Part shown: one piece after another, positions 27,433 to 37,548 of the stretch
How the letters are laid out: every line of letters starts with the position of its first letter
Position numbering within the stretch: the first letter of the stretch is position 1
Assembly (NCBI GenBank): GCA_013152315.1
Contig: JAADGP010000035.1
Span: 1-46,418 of the forward strand
DNA length: 46,418 nucleotides
Reading direction: 5' to 3'
DNA from: FCB group bacterium
Lineage (GTDB): Bacteria; Fidelibacterota; Marinisomatia; Marinisomatales; JAADGP01
Position numbers and translations under genes: made by a program
Notes under the pieces: generated by a model
What the model saw: the letters and a program-made list of their open reading frames with translations, nothing else
The model's database searches: none
What the model was told of the DNA's origin: nothing

Positions 27433-28503
27433 TTATTTATTCAGTTTCATTCCGGAAGAAACACGTTGCCGGAATTGCCCGTCACGCTCTCTGATTATGA
27501 TCAGGGCTTCCACTTCCGGTAATGATTCAATCAGTTTCAAGCCTTCTTCCTCTCCCAAAATCATCAATGCGGTTGCCAGTGCGTCGGCATCCATGCAAGT
27601 GGGAGCCATAACCGTGGCCGATGCCACTTTGGATTGGGTCGGATATCCCGTCCGGGGATCAATTGCGTGCGAATACAATTCTCCCTGATATTCGAAATAA
27701 TTGCGATAATCCCCGGAAGTTGCCAGCGCATTATTTTCCAGGAGAACAGTAGCACGAATATCCGCACCCGGGAATGAACCTAACCGGGGTTGGTCTATCC
27801 CGATCAGCCAGGGTTCCCCCTTTTGATTTTCTCCCAAACCGCGAACCTCGCCGCCGATCTCTACCAGAAATCGATTGAATCCACGATCCATCAGGTAATT
27901 CGCCACGGCGTCAACACCGTAACCTTTGGCAATGGCGTTAACATCGAGTTGGAGACCGGGAATGGCCTTTTGAATTGTTCCGTCTGCTACCGAAAGTTTA
28001 TCGAACCCGATTTTCCGCAACATGATTTCAATTTCGGATGCTTTGGGAGGAGACCAGATTTGATCATCCGCGGAATGGTGAGGACCGAAACCCCACAAAT
28101 CCACCAAAGGCATTACGGTTATGTCAAAGGCGCCCTTCGTAAGGGCCGATATTTCCAGTGCCCTTTGTACAACGGCGGCAAAAGCGGACGAAACCGGGAA
28201 AGGGGCTAAGTCACGGGACCGATTGAACCGACTTATTTCACTTTGTTCCGAATATGTGGACATCTGCCGGTTTATTTCCACGAGGACCGAGTCAATCCCG
28301 GCCTGCAAGGATTCGGAGTTCACCGGTAAATCCCCGGGTAAAACTTTCACCGTGTAGGTTGTACCCATGGTTTGTCCGGTAAGAACAATTTCCGGGGGTT
28401 TTCGGGTACACCCGACAAACAGGAGCAACAAGAAAAAAATGCCCAACCGGAATTGGGCATATAAACGATATTGTGGGTGACGCTTTTTAACCGAATTTAT
28501 CAT
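27433..28503 (-). CDS. apbE: FAD:protein FMN transferase ApbE
   Basis: A 356-residue lipoprotein (basic N-terminus, hydrophobic stretch, lipobox LLFVGC with Cys32) of the ApbE family. It attaches FMN covalently to Thr of NqrB and NqrC. Family segments: [78 protein letters not shown] and [11 protein letters not shown] with the Mg-binding region. It overlaps the end of nqrF by 17 bases, placing it as the last gene of the NQR unit. That matches its job there. Confidence 0.95.
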   Translation of the reverse strand: MINSVKKRHPQYRLYAQFRLGIFFLLLLFVGCTRKPPEIVLTGQTMGTTYTVKVLPGDLPVNSESLQAGIDSVLVEINRQMSTYSEQSEISRFNRSRDLAPFPVSSAFAAVVQRALEISALTKGAFDITVMPLVDLWGFGPHHSADDQIWSPPKASEIEIMLRKIGFDKLSVADGTIQKAIPGLQLDVNAIAKGYGVDAVANYLMDRGFNRFLVEIGGEVRGLGENQKGEPWLIGIDQPRLGSFPGADIRATVLLENNALATSGDYRNYFEYQGELYSHAIDPRTGYPTQSKVASATVMAPTCMDADALATALMILGEEEGLKLIESLPEVEALIIIRERDGQFRQRVSSGMKLNK

Positions 28504-29713
28504 AAGCGATCATTTCCGGTTCGACTCCCAAGTCATATAACATCTTATCGACCGCATCAATCATCGGGGGAGGTCCGCACATGTAATATTCGATCTCGGT
28601 GGGATCTTCATGGTTTTTCAAATACATATCGTATAATACCTGATGAATAAATCCAACCGGCCCTTCCCATTTATCTTCGGGCAACGGTTCCGACAAGGCT
28701 ACCTGGTAAGTAAAGTTTGGAAATTTCTGCTCGAGTTTCCTGAAATCTTCATCGTAAAACATTTCCCTTACGGAACGCGCCCCGTACCAATAGGATACTT
28801 TACGACCCGTATTTTTGGTATAAAACAGGTCGAAGATATGGCTGCGCATGGGCGCCATCCCGGCACCGCCGCCGATGTAAACCATTTCCCGGTTCGTATC
28901 CTTGGCAAAGAATTCCCCGTAAGGACCCGATATCGTAACTTTATCGCCGGGCTTCAGATTGAAAATATAGGATGAGGCCTTTCCCGGAGGCGCATCGGGC
29001 GCCCAGGGGGGCGGCGACGCTATACGGACATTCAGCATAACGATATTACCTTCGGCCGGATGATTGGCCATGGAATAGGCACGGTAGATGGGTTCTTCAT
29101 TTACCGCGTGATATTTCCACATATCAAACTTATCCCACATATCCCGGTACTCCGGCTCGATGTCGAATTCCTTGTAATCAAGTTCGTAAGGCGGGATATC
29201 GATTTGAATATACCCTCCGGCTCTGAAATTCAAATTTTCCCCGGGCGGCAAGTCCATTATCAATTCTTTGATAAACGTGGCTACGTTGCGATTGGACCGA
29301 ACGGTGCATTCCCACTTCCGGATATTGAATATTTCATCCGGGACACGAATTACCATATCCTCTTTTACTTTTACCTGGCAAGCCAGGCGCCAATGCTCTT
29401 TTGCTTCCCGCCGGCTGATATGGTTGGTTTCGGTGGGTAAGATTTCTCCCCCGCCTTCCAAAACCTGGCACTTACATTGGGCACAGGTACCGCCCCCACC
29501 GCAAGCGGAGGGTAAATAGATTTTTTTCGACATCAAGGCTCCCAATAAAGAGGAGCCCGGTTTTACCTTCACCACTCTATCCGCATCACCGTTGATCCTG
29601 ATCTCCACCTCACCCTGAGGCAGAAGTTTGCTTTCCGCATAATTCAATATCAGAACCAGCAAGAGAATTAATACGGTAAAAACAATAACACCTGTGAGCG
29701 CAGTAATAACCAT
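28487..29713 (-). CDS. nqrF: Na+-NQR subunit F (NADH dehydrogenase, FAD and 2Fe-2S)
   Basis: A 408-residue subunit that accepts electrons from NADH. It has one N-terminal membrane helix (about 5-24), then a plant-type ferredoxin domain with Cys71, Cys77 and Cys80 in [10 protein letters not shown] plus Cys112. The FAD site is YRAYSMAN, and the NADH domain has [19 protein letters not shown] and [13 protein letters not shown]. The spacing equals that in Vibrio NqrF. All ligands are present. Nine bases separate it from nqrE, and apbE overlaps its end. Confidence 0.97.
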   Translation of the reverse strand: MVITALTGVIVFTVLILLLVLILNYAESKLLPQGEVEIRINGDADRVVKVKPGSSLLGALMSKKIYLPSACGGGGTCAQCKCQVLEGGGEILPTETNHISRREAKEHWRLACQVKVKEDMVIRVPDEIFNIRKWECTVRSNRNVATFIKELIMDLPPGENLNFRAGGYIQIDIPPYELDYKEFDIEPEYRDMWDKFDMWKYHAVNEEPIYRAYSMANHPAEGNIVMLNVRIASPPPWAPDAPPGKASSYIFNLKPGDKVTISGPYGEFFAKDTNREMVYIGGGAGMAPMRSHIFDLFYTKNTGRKVSYWYGARSVREMFYDEDFRKLEQKFPNFTYQVALSEPLPEDKWEGPVGFIHQVLYDMYLKNHEDPTEIEYYMCGPPPMIDAVDKMLYDLGVEPEMIAYDKFG

Positions 29714-29722
29714 CTTTTCTTC

Positions 29723-30334
29723 CTATAAATCGATCCCTGAAAAAGCCATGAAAGCCATGGACAACAGACCGGTTAATAACATGGTAATTCCCAATCCCCG
29801 TAACCCTTTGGGCACATCCGAATATCGTAATTTATGTCGTATCGCGGCCATGGAGGTTATGGCCAGAAACCACCCCATCCCCGAGCCGAAACCAAAAACC
29901 GTCGATTCACCAAAAGTATATTGACGTTCGACCAGAAATAATGATCCTCCCAGGATAGCGCAGTTCACGGCAATCAGGGGAAGGAAAATCCCCAGACTCT
30001 GGTAGAGCGCCGGGGAAAAGCGGTCCAATATCATTTCAACCAGTTGAACCATGGCGGCGATAACCGCGATAAAAGCGATAAAATTCAGGTAACTTAAATC
30101 AACATCGGGCAATCCGGCCCAGGCCAAGGCCCCTTCTTCAAGAAAAAAGTGGTGAATCAACCAATTGGCCGGAGCTGTAATCGTCAAAACGAAAACCACC
30201 GCCACTCCCAAACCGATTGAGGTCTCCACTTTCTTGGAAATGGCCAGAAAAGAGCACATGCCCAGAAAGTAGGCCAGTAAAATATTTTCAATAAATATTG
30301 CTTTGGTAACTAAGGATAGATAATGTTCCAACAT
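29723..30334 (-). CDS. nqrE: Na+-NQR subunit E
   Basis: A 203-residue six-helix membrane subunit homologous to NqrD and RnfA/E. With NqrD it holds the iron centre between the two subunits. The conserved cysteines are Cys27 in [10 protein letters not shown] and one in [11 protein letters not shown]. It ends with a short polar tail. It starts one base after nqrD ends and has a GAGGAA ribosome binding site 8 bases before ATG. Confidence 0.96.
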   Translation of the reverse strand: MLEHYLSLVTKAIFIENILLAYFLGMCSFLAISKKVETSIGLGVAVVFVLTITAPANWLIHHFFLEEGALAWAGLPDVDLSYLNFIAFIAVIAAMVQLVEMILDRFSPALYQSLGIFLPLIAVNCAILGGSLFLVERQYTFGESTVFGFGSGMGWFLAITSMAAIRHKLRYSDVPKGLRGLGITMLLTGLLSMAFMAFSGIDL

Positions 30335-30335
30335 C

Positions 30336-30962
30336 TCAGGCTTCCTCGTATTTGGTTAGCGAACGTTGAGCCCAGATAAATAATCCCAGGATAATGAACG
30401 CGCCCGGCGATAAAACAAACAACCCCGCATTGCTGTAACCGGCATCGTACAGGGCCTGGGGAACGACCTGGAAACCAAATATTGATCCGCTGCCAAACAA
30501 TTCACGGAAAAAGGAAATGGTTATCAGGATTAAGCCATATCCCATGGCATTGCCCAACCCATCCAGGAAAGCTTTGCCCGGGGGATTCTGCATGGCAAAG
30601 GCTTCCGCCCTGCCCATAACAATACAATTGGTTATAATCAGTCCCACGAAAACCGATAACTGTTTGCTGATATCATACAAATAGGCCCGTAGTATCTGAT
30701 CGGCAATGATAACCAGGGAAGCGATGATTGTTAACTGGACTATGATTCGCACACGGTTGGGAATCAGTTTTCTTATCATGGCGATTACCGTGTTTGATAA
30801 GCTCAATACGAACATTACCGCTAACGTCATAACCACCGCCGTGTCCATCTTAACGGTGACGGCCAGGGCGGAACAAATCCCCAGAATCTGAATCGCGATA
30901 GGATTATTACGGACTAAGGGATCGGCTAACACCTGTTGTGATTTTTTATTTAAGAACCCCAT
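30336..30962 (-). CDS. nqrD: Na+-NQR subunit D
   Basis: A 208-residue six-helix membrane subunit paired with NqrE. The two iron-centre cysteines are Cys30 in [10 protein letters not shown] and one in [13 protein letters not shown]. The preceding charged N-terminus is typical. RnfE is a homologue, but the full nqrA-F set around it makes NQR the right call. It follows nqrC after 49 bases that hold no visible feature. Confidence 0.96.
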   Translation of the reverse strand: MGFLNKKSQQVLADPLVRNNPIAIQILGICSALAVTVKMDTAVVMTLAVMFVLSLSNTVIAMIRKLIPNRVRIIVQLTIIASLVIIADQILRAYLYDISKQLSVFVGLIITNCIVMGRAEAFAMQNPPGKAFLDGLGNAMGYGLILITISFFRELFGSGSIFGFQVVPQALYDAGYSNAGLFVLSPGAFIILGLFIWAQRSLTKYEEA

Positions 30963-31011
30963 GAGTTACTCACCTGCAATATTTTTCTTTTTATATAAGA
31001 CGGTTATGATC

Positions 31012-31689
31012 TTAATTAATACCGGCACGTATTCTCTGGAAAAAAGGACCGTACATCTTAATGTCTTTCTCCAGAAAACGGGAAACTCCCTTACCGGTCA
31101 TTGTCGCCCCTGAAATTCCATCCACTTCATGCACCGCATTTTTATCATTCGGATTAACTTTGCCCTTCACCACATGGATACCCACCGTATTGCCCTCGGC
31201 ATCGACAATTTGTTTGCCGACAAAATTCGAGGTGAACCACTCTTTCTCGATTTCCCCACCCAAACCGGGGGTTTCACCATGCTTGTAAAACGTGATCCCT
31301 CTTACGGTTTTGCCATCCGGCTCAATGGCCAAATAACCGTAAATCGTGGACCAGAGTCCTTTCCCGGAGACGGGAATGGCATATCCATCGGGTTTGCCGT
31401 TTTCCATTTTGATATAAACCAGCAAATTGCCCTTGGGATCTTCCTTGCCCTGTTCATTAACCCGAATGGTTTTTATCTTTTCGTCGAAGAGCGACTGAAC
31501 CTCCTCGGGCGATAATTTTTGCGACCGATCTTCCGGAATCCCCAGCGAGCGCAGGATATTTTTCTTAATATCCAGTTGAATGTTCAAATCCTGCTTTTCT
31601 TTTAAAGAAGTCGCAGCCAGTGAAAGTAATATGCCCAGGATTACCGTAATGCTGGACATAAAGCCAAGTACATACAAGTTACTGCGCAT
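31012..31689 (-). CDS. nqrC: Na+-NQR subunit C (FMN-binding)
   Basis: A subunit with one N-terminal helix (about 5-26) and a periplasmic FMN domain. The covalent FMN site is SGAT with Thr196 in VDGISGATMTGKGV. The segment HGETPGLGGEIEKEWF is also conserved. The track starts at 31737, but the ATG at 31689 gives the family N-terminus MRSNLY and an 11-base overlap with nqrB. I therefore use that start (225 residues). ApbE downstream would flavinylate the Thr. Confidence 0.95.
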   Translation of the reverse strand: MRSNLYVLGFMSSITVILGILLSLAATSLKEKQDLNIQLDIKKNILRSLGIPEDRSQKLSPEEVQSLFDEKIKTIRVNEQGKEDPKGNLLVYIKMENGKPDGYAIPVSGKGLWSTIYGYLAIEPDGKTVRGITFYKHGETPGLGGEIEKEWFTSNFVGKQIVDAEGNTVGIHVVKGKVNPNDKNAVHEVDGISGATMTGKGVSRFLEKDIKMYGPFFQRIRAGIN

Positions 31690-32854
31690 AGCGGGCCAAC
31701 CTCTTTTTAATATTTCCCTGCACAACAAAATAGTCAATGAGTGGCGAAAAGGCGTTCATCAGCAAAATCGCCAACATGGCTCCCTCCGGATAAGCCGGGT
31801 TAATCGCTCGTATTATTACCGTCAGGAATCCGATCAGAAAGCCGTATATCCATCGTCCTCGATTGGTAAAAGCGGCTGAAACCGGATCCGTGGCCATGAA
31901 AACAATTCCAAACAGGAACCCGCCCATTACCAAATGATATTGGGGCGGCAGCGTCAACATGGTATTCGTCGAATAAGGAGCGAAAAAATTGGTGATCAAG
32001 GCGGTCACAATCAACCCGATAACACCACTAACCATTATTCTCCAGGAACCGATTTTCGTGAATATTAGTATCGCCGCGCCGATAAGAATCATCAGTTTGC
32101 TGGTTTCACCGATGGAACCGGGAATCCAACCTATGAACATGTTGGTCCAGGAGTAATCAAATTGCTGTACGCGACTCAGTAATTCAACCGCGTTTTTGCT
32201 TATTTCACCGGCCGGAACGGACAAAGCCGTGGCGCCGGAAAAGCCATCCGGTCCGTTGACCCAAACCTGGTCCCCGGAAATGCTTTGCGGATAAGCGAAA
32301 AAGACAAAGGCGCGGGCCGTCAGGGCCGGGTTAAAAATATTCATCCCGGTACCGCCGAATATCATTTTCCCGATCACGACTCCAAAGGTTGTCGCCACGG
32401 CCACCTGCCAAAGGGGAACGGTGGGCGGCATAATCAGAGGAATTAGTAACCCGGTTACGAGGAAACCTTCATCCACATCGCGCCGCCGGACGATGGAGAA
32501 CAAGACCTCCCAAAATCCGCCGGTAAGATAACTGACAAGCACAATCGGAATAAACAATCTCATTCCGGCGGCAAGATTACTCGCCCAGTCTCGGGCGATT
32601 CCTTTGGCTAACGCTTCCTGATAACCAACGTTCATTACACCGAAAATCAGGGCCGGGATCAAAGCCACGACGACGATGATCATTACCCGTTTCAAATCAA
32701 TACTATCACGAATATGGGGGCCCTCGATGGTTTCTTCATCGGTGTTGAACAAAAAAGTATCGATCATCTCAAAGACGGGATACCAGCGTTTCAGCTTTCC
32801 TCCCGATTCAAAAGCCGGACGAATCCGGTCCATCGTTTTCCGCAGGAATTTCAT
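31679..32854 (-). CDS. nqrB: Na+-NQR subunit B (FMN-binding, Na+ channel)
   Basis: A 391-residue membrane subunit with about 10 helices, carrying covalent FMN, riboflavin and the Na+ path. The FMN site is SGAT with Thr209 in DGFSGATALS. Other conserved pieces are TGGFWEVLFSIVRRRDVDEG, GGTGMNIFNPALTARAF, NIPGSIGE-like WIPGSIGE, and FMATDPVSAAFTNRGRW. The latter two segments belong to the core quinone and flavin region. The ATG is preceded by AGGAG at a long spacing. A possible 40-codon ORF fills the 163-base gap upstream. Confidence 0.96.
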   Translation of the reverse strand: MKFLRKTMDRIRPAFESGGKLKRWYPVFEMIDTFLFNTDEETIEGPHIRDSIDLKRVMIIVVVALIPALIFGVMNVGYQEALAKGIARDWASNLAAGMRLFIPIVLVSYLTGGFWEVLFSIVRRRDVDEGFLVTGLLIPLIMPPTVPLWQVAVATTFGVVIGKMIFGGTGMNIFNPALTARAFVFFAYPQSISGDQVWVNGPDGFSGATALSVPAGEISKNAVELLSRVQQFDYSWTNMFIGWIPGSIGETSKLMILIGAAILIFTKIGSWRIMVSGVIGLIVTALITNFFAPYSTNTMLTLPPQYHLVMGGFLFGIVFMATDPVSAAFTNRGRWIYGFLIGFLTVIIRAINPAYPEGAMLAILLMNAFSPLIDYFVVQGNIKKRLARYAQ

Positions 32855-32857
32855 GAT

Positions 32858-32980
32858 TTAAATAAAAGCTCCTAAAATGAAAAGGCTGCCGAACGGCCAA
32901 ATCGTTTCTTTTGTCTGTAACCGATTTTGACCATTCACCAAAAGCCTTACCTGTTCAAAATGCGTGTTCAATGTATTCAC
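32858..32980 (-). CDS. Possible 40-residue ORF between nqrA and nqrB
   Basis: A GTG-started ORF with GGAAGGA four to five bases before the start, ending three bases before the nqrB ATG. The peptide starts MNTLNTHFEQVRLL and ends in a hydrophobic stretch, WPFGSLFILGAFI. It lies exactly in the one wide gap of the nqr run. No family recognised. It could be a leader peptide or a small membrane protein, or a chance ORF. Confidence 0.3.
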   Translation of the reverse strand: MNTLNTHFEQVRLLVNGQNRLQTKETIWPFGSLFILGAFI

Positions 32981-33017
32981 AATATCCTTCCGATCGGTTC
33001 AATATCCGGGTTTGCGA

Positions 33018-34370
33018 TCAGATTTCCTTTTCCATTAAATCCAAACCCTCACGAATGACTCGTCCCAAATTTATTTTACTGGGACAGGCAAACGTGCAGA
33101 GCGCGAAATCCTCTTCATCGCACTCCAGGATACCCAGTTTTTCCATTTCTTCCACATCCCGGGCCAGAATACTACGGTAAAGAGGATTGGGCAGGATATC
33201 CATCGGCAATACTTCTTCCCAGGCGTCGATGGGTACCAGCGCCCGCGCGCTGCCGTTTTTTAAAGTGGTAAAGTCAAATTGTTCATGTTTGAAAGCCGCG
33301 TACGCCCGCGTCAGAGTGTATACCGTCTTATTGCTGCCCAGCCGTAACCAACCCAGGAAGGGGCGCTTCTTATTGATCGGAATTACGGAGACAGTGGTGT
33401 CATAAAACCGTAAGTAACCGTCCAGGTCCACTTTGTGACCCGTCAATACATCCCCGCTCACGATACGATGATCTCCTGTTTTCAATCGTTCCGACAATAG
33501 GGTCGCCAGAGCGACTCCCATCCGGGTTCTTACGTGAATCGGGCTCTTGACGGAAGGACCGCCAACGGAGACGACTATTGTGGGATCGTACTGACCGGTT
33601 AAAAACAGTTTGCCCAGAATAACCACTTGCTGGGCGGTTACGGTCCACACAATATCGCCGGGATTAATCGGGTCGATGTGATGAATCTGGATACCCACGT
33701 TTCCGGCGGGATGGGGTCCCGAAATCCGATGCAAAACCACATTTTTGGCACCGGTAAGGGCCGGTTGCCGGCATTGCGACGAAATGGTCAGATGCACCGC
33801 CCCCTCGGTTAACTGGTTCAGGACCGTCAGACCGGCCTGAAAGCTCCGCTCCTGCCCTTCCAGAGCCAGTTCCAAATCAACAGTCAGAGGCGCGGTATTC
33901 AATCCGGAAATAAAAATCGCTTTCGGTTTGTCATCCGGGTTAGCGATTTTATTGAAGGGCCTTTGCCGGATCAGGGGCCATAAATTTGCCGCCAACAACG
34001 TTTCAATGATTCTTCCCCGGTCCAGCGTGCTCAGGGTATCCTGATCATAAACCGGTACGGTGAAAATCTCCTCTTCACGATCCAGGGTAATGATTACCTT
34101 TTCGATCACCCGCCGCGGACCGAACTGAATTTTCGTAACCGTTCCCCCGCCCGGCGACGCCCAGCGTACCTGGGGGTTTCGCTTGTCAAAAAAGACAGGG
34201 GCGCCAAGTTGCACGGTATCCCCTTCCTTAACAAGCAATTTTGGTTTCACATATCGAAATTCCACCGGGACCAGAGCAACCGTTGCCGGGCGTTCTCCGG
34301 CTATTACTTCCGGTTTCGGCTCACCCGCTATTTTGATATTATGTCCTTTACGTATGCGTATATCTGTCAT
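33018..34370 (-). CDS. nqrA: Na+-NQR subunit A
   Basis: A 450-residue soluble subunit on the cytoplasmic side, with a quinone-related role. Typical features: the N-terminal MTDIRIRKGHNIKIAGEP, PVEFRYVKPKLLVKEGDTVQLG, SPGGGTVTKI, GPHPAGNVGIQIHHIDPI and the C-terminal LFTCF-like segment with Cys residues near ECDEEDFALCTFACPSK. It is the first nqr gene in transcription order and begins 20 bases after the nuoN stop, so nuo and nqr may share a transcript. Confidence 0.96.
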   Translation of the reverse strand: MTDIRIRKGHNIKIAGEPKPEVIAGERPATVALVPVEFRYVKPKLLVKEGDTVQLGAPVFFDKRNPQVRWASPGGGTVTKIQFGPRRVIEKVIITLDREEEIFTVPVYDQDTLSTLDRGRIIETLLAANLWPLIRQRPFNKIANPDDKPKAIFISGLNTAPLTVDLELALEGQERSFQAGLTVLNQLTEGAVHLTISSQCRQPALTGAKNVVLHRISGPHPAGNVGIQIHHIDPINPGDIVWTVTAQQVVILGKLFLTGQYDPTIVVSVGGPSVKSPIHVRTRMGVALATLLSERLKTGDHRIVSGDVLTGHKVDLDGYLRFYDTTVSVIPINKKRPFLGWLRLGSNKTVYTLTRAYAAFKHEQFDFTTLKNGSARALVPIDAWEEVLPMDILPNPLYRSILARDVEEMEKLGILECDEEDFALCTFACPSKINLGRVIREGLDLMEKEI

Positions 34371-34390
34371 GTATTACTTACCATAATTAA

Positions 34391-35881
34391 TTACATTCCC
34401 TGCGTGAAGAACATGAGCGACTGGTTGACCCAATCGGCCACCGGCGACCAGAAAATACCGAATACCAGGGCCGGAATCGCCAAACATATTAATACCACCG
34501 TCACCATTGTGGCCGGAGTAGTTAATACGTCTTTATGTTCACCTTCCAGAAACATCATTTTCATTACACGCAGGTAATAATATAATGAGACGACACTATT
34601 TAACACGCCGATTATTGCCAACCAATAGAATTGGGGACCGGCTTTAATTACGGCTGCAAAGAGGTAAAATTTTCCGATAAACCCGGCCGTGGGAGGAAGA
34701 CCGGTCAAAGAAAACATGAATACCATCATTACCATCCCCAGGAATGGCATCTCCCAGCCCAAACCACGAAAGGCCTCGAAGGATTCCTCACCGGTTTTGT
34801 TTTTCACCGCTATTACCACGATAAACGCGCCCAAATTCATGAATAAATACATGACCAGGTACAGCATGATGGCGTATAAGCCTTCACCGGATAATAAGGG
34901 CAGAGCCATCAACATATAGCCGGCATGGGCAATGCTTGAGTACGCCAGCATTCGTTTCACGCTGGTTTGTTGAAGCGCCACCACGTTTCCCAACGTCATA
35001 GTTACAACGGAGAGTACCGCCAACAACTGGGGCCAAGGCAAACCGGTGTCGCCGATCCAATTGGCGGCCGATAACGCTCCGCCATCCGTAAACACGGTAT
35101 GGAAAAAACGGATCAGGATGGCAAATCCGGCCGCTTTGGGAGCAACCGATAAATAGGCCGTGATCGTCGTGGGGGCCCCTTCATAAACATCCGGAGTCCA
35201 AAAATGAAAGGGAACAATGGATATTTTATATCCGAAACCGGCCAGGATCAATATCGCCGATAAAATAAGGGCATAATTGGCGCTGCTGTCAAGCTGCCCC
35301 AAAGCCGATCGGATCTCAAACAGCTTGGTGGTGCCGGTCAAACCAAAGAGGATACTGAGGCCAAAAAGCATTAATCCGGAGGAAAAAGCGCCATAAATCA
35401 CGTACTTTAAGGCCGATTCATTAGACCGCTTATCTTTCCTGAGGTATCCTGCCAAAACAAAAGAAGTAATCGACACAACTTCGATCGATAGATAAACCAT
35501 GATCAAATCAAGCGCCGAAACCATCAGGAACATTCCAAAGGCCATTATGGCTATCAGAATATAATACTCGCCTGTCCGGTAATTTTTTAATTCGTTACTA
35601 TAGGGACTTACCACCAGGATAAAAAACGTGGCCAGGATAATTACCGTTTTAAAAAATCGGCCGAAGGGATCAAAAGCAACTGAATCCAGGAACAAGGTCA
35701 GCGTCTCGTGGGGTTGCACGAAAATCGCAATCTGGGCCAAAAGGAAGCCCGCCAATACCCAATATCCCACTTTATACGATTGGGCACGCTGATAATGCAA
35801 GTCCATCAGGATGGCCACGATGGCGGTGCCCACCAAAATGAATTCCGGCCAGAAATAAGCTAAGCTCTGATAATTATCCAT
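34391..35881 (-). CDS. nuoN: NADH-quinone oxidoreductase subunit N
   Basis: A membrane subunit of about 496 residues with 14 helices, one of the three antiporter-like proton channels of complex I. The glutamate in VYLSIEVVSITSFVLAGY is retained, as is KISIVPFHFWTPDVYEGAPT. Also present is the quinone oxidoreductase motif YSSIAHAGYMLMALPLL. The track ORF starts at a TTG (35902). I take the ATG seven codons further in (35881), which gives MDNYQSLAYFWPE. It is the last nuo gene and is followed after 20 bases by nqrA. Confidence 0.96.
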   Translation of the reverse strand: MDNYQSLAYFWPEFILVGTAIVAILMDLHYQRAQSYKVGYWVLAGFLLAQIAIFVQPHETLTLFLDSVAFDPFGRFFKTVIILATFFILVVSPYSNELKNYRTGEYYILIAIMAFGMFLMVSALDLIMVYLSIEVVSITSFVLAGYLRKDKRSNESALKYVIYGAFSSGLMLFGLSILFGLTGTTKLFEIRSALGQLDSSANYALILSAILILAGFGYKISIVPFHFWTPDVYEGAPTTITAYLSVAPKAAGFAILIRFFHTVFTDGGALSAANWIGDTGLPWPQLLAVLSVVTMTLGNVVALQQTSVKRMLAYSSIAHAGYMLMALPLLSGEGLYAIMLYLVMYLFMNLGAFIVVIAVKNKTGEESFEAFRGLGWEMPFLGMVMMVFMFSLTGLPPTAGFIGKFYLFAAVIKAGPQFYWLAIIGVLNSVVSLYYYLRVMKMMFLEGEHKDVLTTPATMVTVVLICLAIPALVFGIFWSPVADWVNQSLMFFTQGM

Positions 35882-35958
35882 GGGACGTAATATCCATCTC
35901 AACGATACTGATTCGTTTCCAAGCTTTTACACGTTTGTATTGATTCGTCATTTTATTT

Positions 35959-37512
35959 TCAGGGCAACGGTCCAATGCTACCGCCATAAAGAGTAACATG
36001 ATTGATAATCACGATTACCGTTTCCTTGATTAAATCCAGGAAGGGCCGGGGATACACACCCAGGATCAACGTAATTACGGCCAGGGGCACGACGGCGAAC
36101 AACTCCCGGCCGTTGATATCCGGTAAGTCCTTATACTTTTCATTTAATTTTCCAAAGAATATCCGCTGATAAGCCCACAGGAAATAGGCGGCGTTCAACA
36201 AAATTCCGAGCGTGGAAAGGATGACAATAAGTCGAAACACCGGAAAAGCGCCCACAAAACACATAAACTCACTGATGAAACCTGACAAACCGGGCAGACC
36301 CAAGCCGGCGAAAAAGGCCACCGCCACGACTCCGGCATAAACCGGCATTTGCTTCGCCAACCCACCGAAACCGTTAATGTCCCGGTGATGGGCCCGGTCG
36401 TAGATAACCCCCACCAAAATAAACAACATGGCCGCGATGGTTCCGTGGTTGAACATCTGGAAAATCGCTCCGCTTAGTCCGGCCTGGGCCGCGCCAATGT
36501 TGGTACCGTGAATGGAACCCGCCGCTACGACCGCGGCCATCCCCAAAAGAGCGTATCCCATGTGATTAATACTGGAATAGGCGACCATTTTCTTCAAATC
36601 CGTCTGCGCCAACGCGCATAAAGCCCCCCAGATGACATTGATCAAACCCAATACGGCGAGGGTGCCCACAAACCACCAGACAGCCTCCGGCAACATGCCA
36701 TAATTAATTCGCAGGAGTCCGTAAAGTCCCATTTTCAGCAGGATTCCGGCCAGGATTACCGAAATCGCCGTCGGCGCTTCCACATGGGCTAACGGCAACC
36801 AGGTATGGAGCGGAAAAATCGGAACCTTTATCGCAAATCCAATGAACAACAAAACCCATATTACCTTGATTGCACTTATTCCCCACCAGAGTACGCCATC
36901 CAGGGCCTCGGGAGCGGTTTGTATCAGGAGCTGAATATCGAACGTGCGCCCGCAGGTAAAATACAAAGCCAAAATGGCAATCAACATCAGGACCGACCCC
37001 ACCAGGGTAAACAGGAAAAATTTAATCGCCGCGTATTCCCGCTGGGGACCGCCCCACATACCGATCAAAAAGTACATCGGTAACAACATGACTTCCCAAA
37101 ACACGTAAAACAGGAAGAAATCCATCGAAAGGAAAACCCCGATCATCCCCGTATCCAGCAGCAGGAAGAGGGCAAAATATCCTTTAACCGCCTTCTTGAT
37201 ATTCCAACTGACAAAAATCGCCAGGAACGACAGCAGCGGCGTCAGCAAAACCATGGGCAGGCTCAGCCCGTCGACACCTAACTTATAGGCGATGTTAAAC
37301 GTCGGAATCCATTCGGCTTGTTCCATAAATTGCATTCCGCCGGTGGTCGTGTCAAATCGTAACCACAGCATGACCGCCAGCCATAATTGCAATCCGGTGG
37401 TAACCGCCGCCACGATTTTAATTACTTCACTTTTTTCCCGCGGAATAAACGCGATGGCCACCATCCCGACAATAGGTAACCAAACCAACCAACTCAGAAT
37501 ATGTGTTTCCAT
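35959..37512 (-). CDS. nuoM: NADH-quinone oxidoreductase subunit M
   Basis: A 517-residue, 14-helix antiporter-like subunit. Key channel residues are the Glu in YVFWEVMLLPMYFLIG, the Lys in IKVPIFPLHTWLPLAHVEAPT and the conserved YSSINHMGYALLG. FGGLAKQMP and GLPGLSGFISEF are also typical. A good AAAGGA site precedes the ATG. It lies 36 bases after nuoL, and about 77 bases separate it from the nuoN start. Confidence 0.97.
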   Translation of the reverse strand: METHILSWLVWLPIVGMVAIAFIPREKSEVIKIVAAVTTGLQLWLAVMLWLRFDTTTGGMQFMEQAEWIPTFNIAYKLGVDGLSLPMVLLTPLLSFLAIFVSWNIKKAVKGYFALFLLLDTGMIGVFLSMDFFLFYVFWEVMLLPMYFLIGMWGGPQREYAAIKFFLFTLVGSVLMLIAILALYFTCGRTFDIQLLIQTAPEALDGVLWWGISAIKVIWVLLFIGFAIKVPIFPLHTWLPLAHVEAPTAISVILAGILLKMGLYGLLRINYGMLPEAVWWFVGTLAVLGLINVIWGALCALAQTDLKKMVAYSSINHMGYALLGMAAVVAAGSIHGTNIGAAQAGLSGAIFQMFNHGTIAAMLFILVGVIYDRAHHRDINGFGGLAKQMPVYAGVVAVAFFAGLGLPGLSGFISEFMCFVGAFPVFRLIVILSTLGILLNAAYFLWAYQRIFFGKLNEKYKDLPDINGRELFAVVPLAVITLILGVYPRPFLDLIKETVIVIINHVTLYGGSIGPLP

Positions 37513-37548
37513 CCTACATCCTTTAAAATTTTATAGTACTTGAGCCCA

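Noticed and set aside
27243-27688. Plus-strand ORFs overlapping nqrM and apbE (83 and 139 residues)
   Set aside because: Out-of-frame readings of nqrM and antisense of apbE; composition is low in family-like motifs.
30336-31689. Reading the nqrC-D-E genes as an Rnf complex
   Set aside because: NqrA, NqrB, NqrF with 2Fe-2S/FAD, ApbE and NqrM are all present, while RnfB and RnfC are not.
35888-35951. A 25-codon ORF between nuoM and nuoN
   Set aside because: Too short and without a ribosome binding site; it overlaps the nuoN start by chance.
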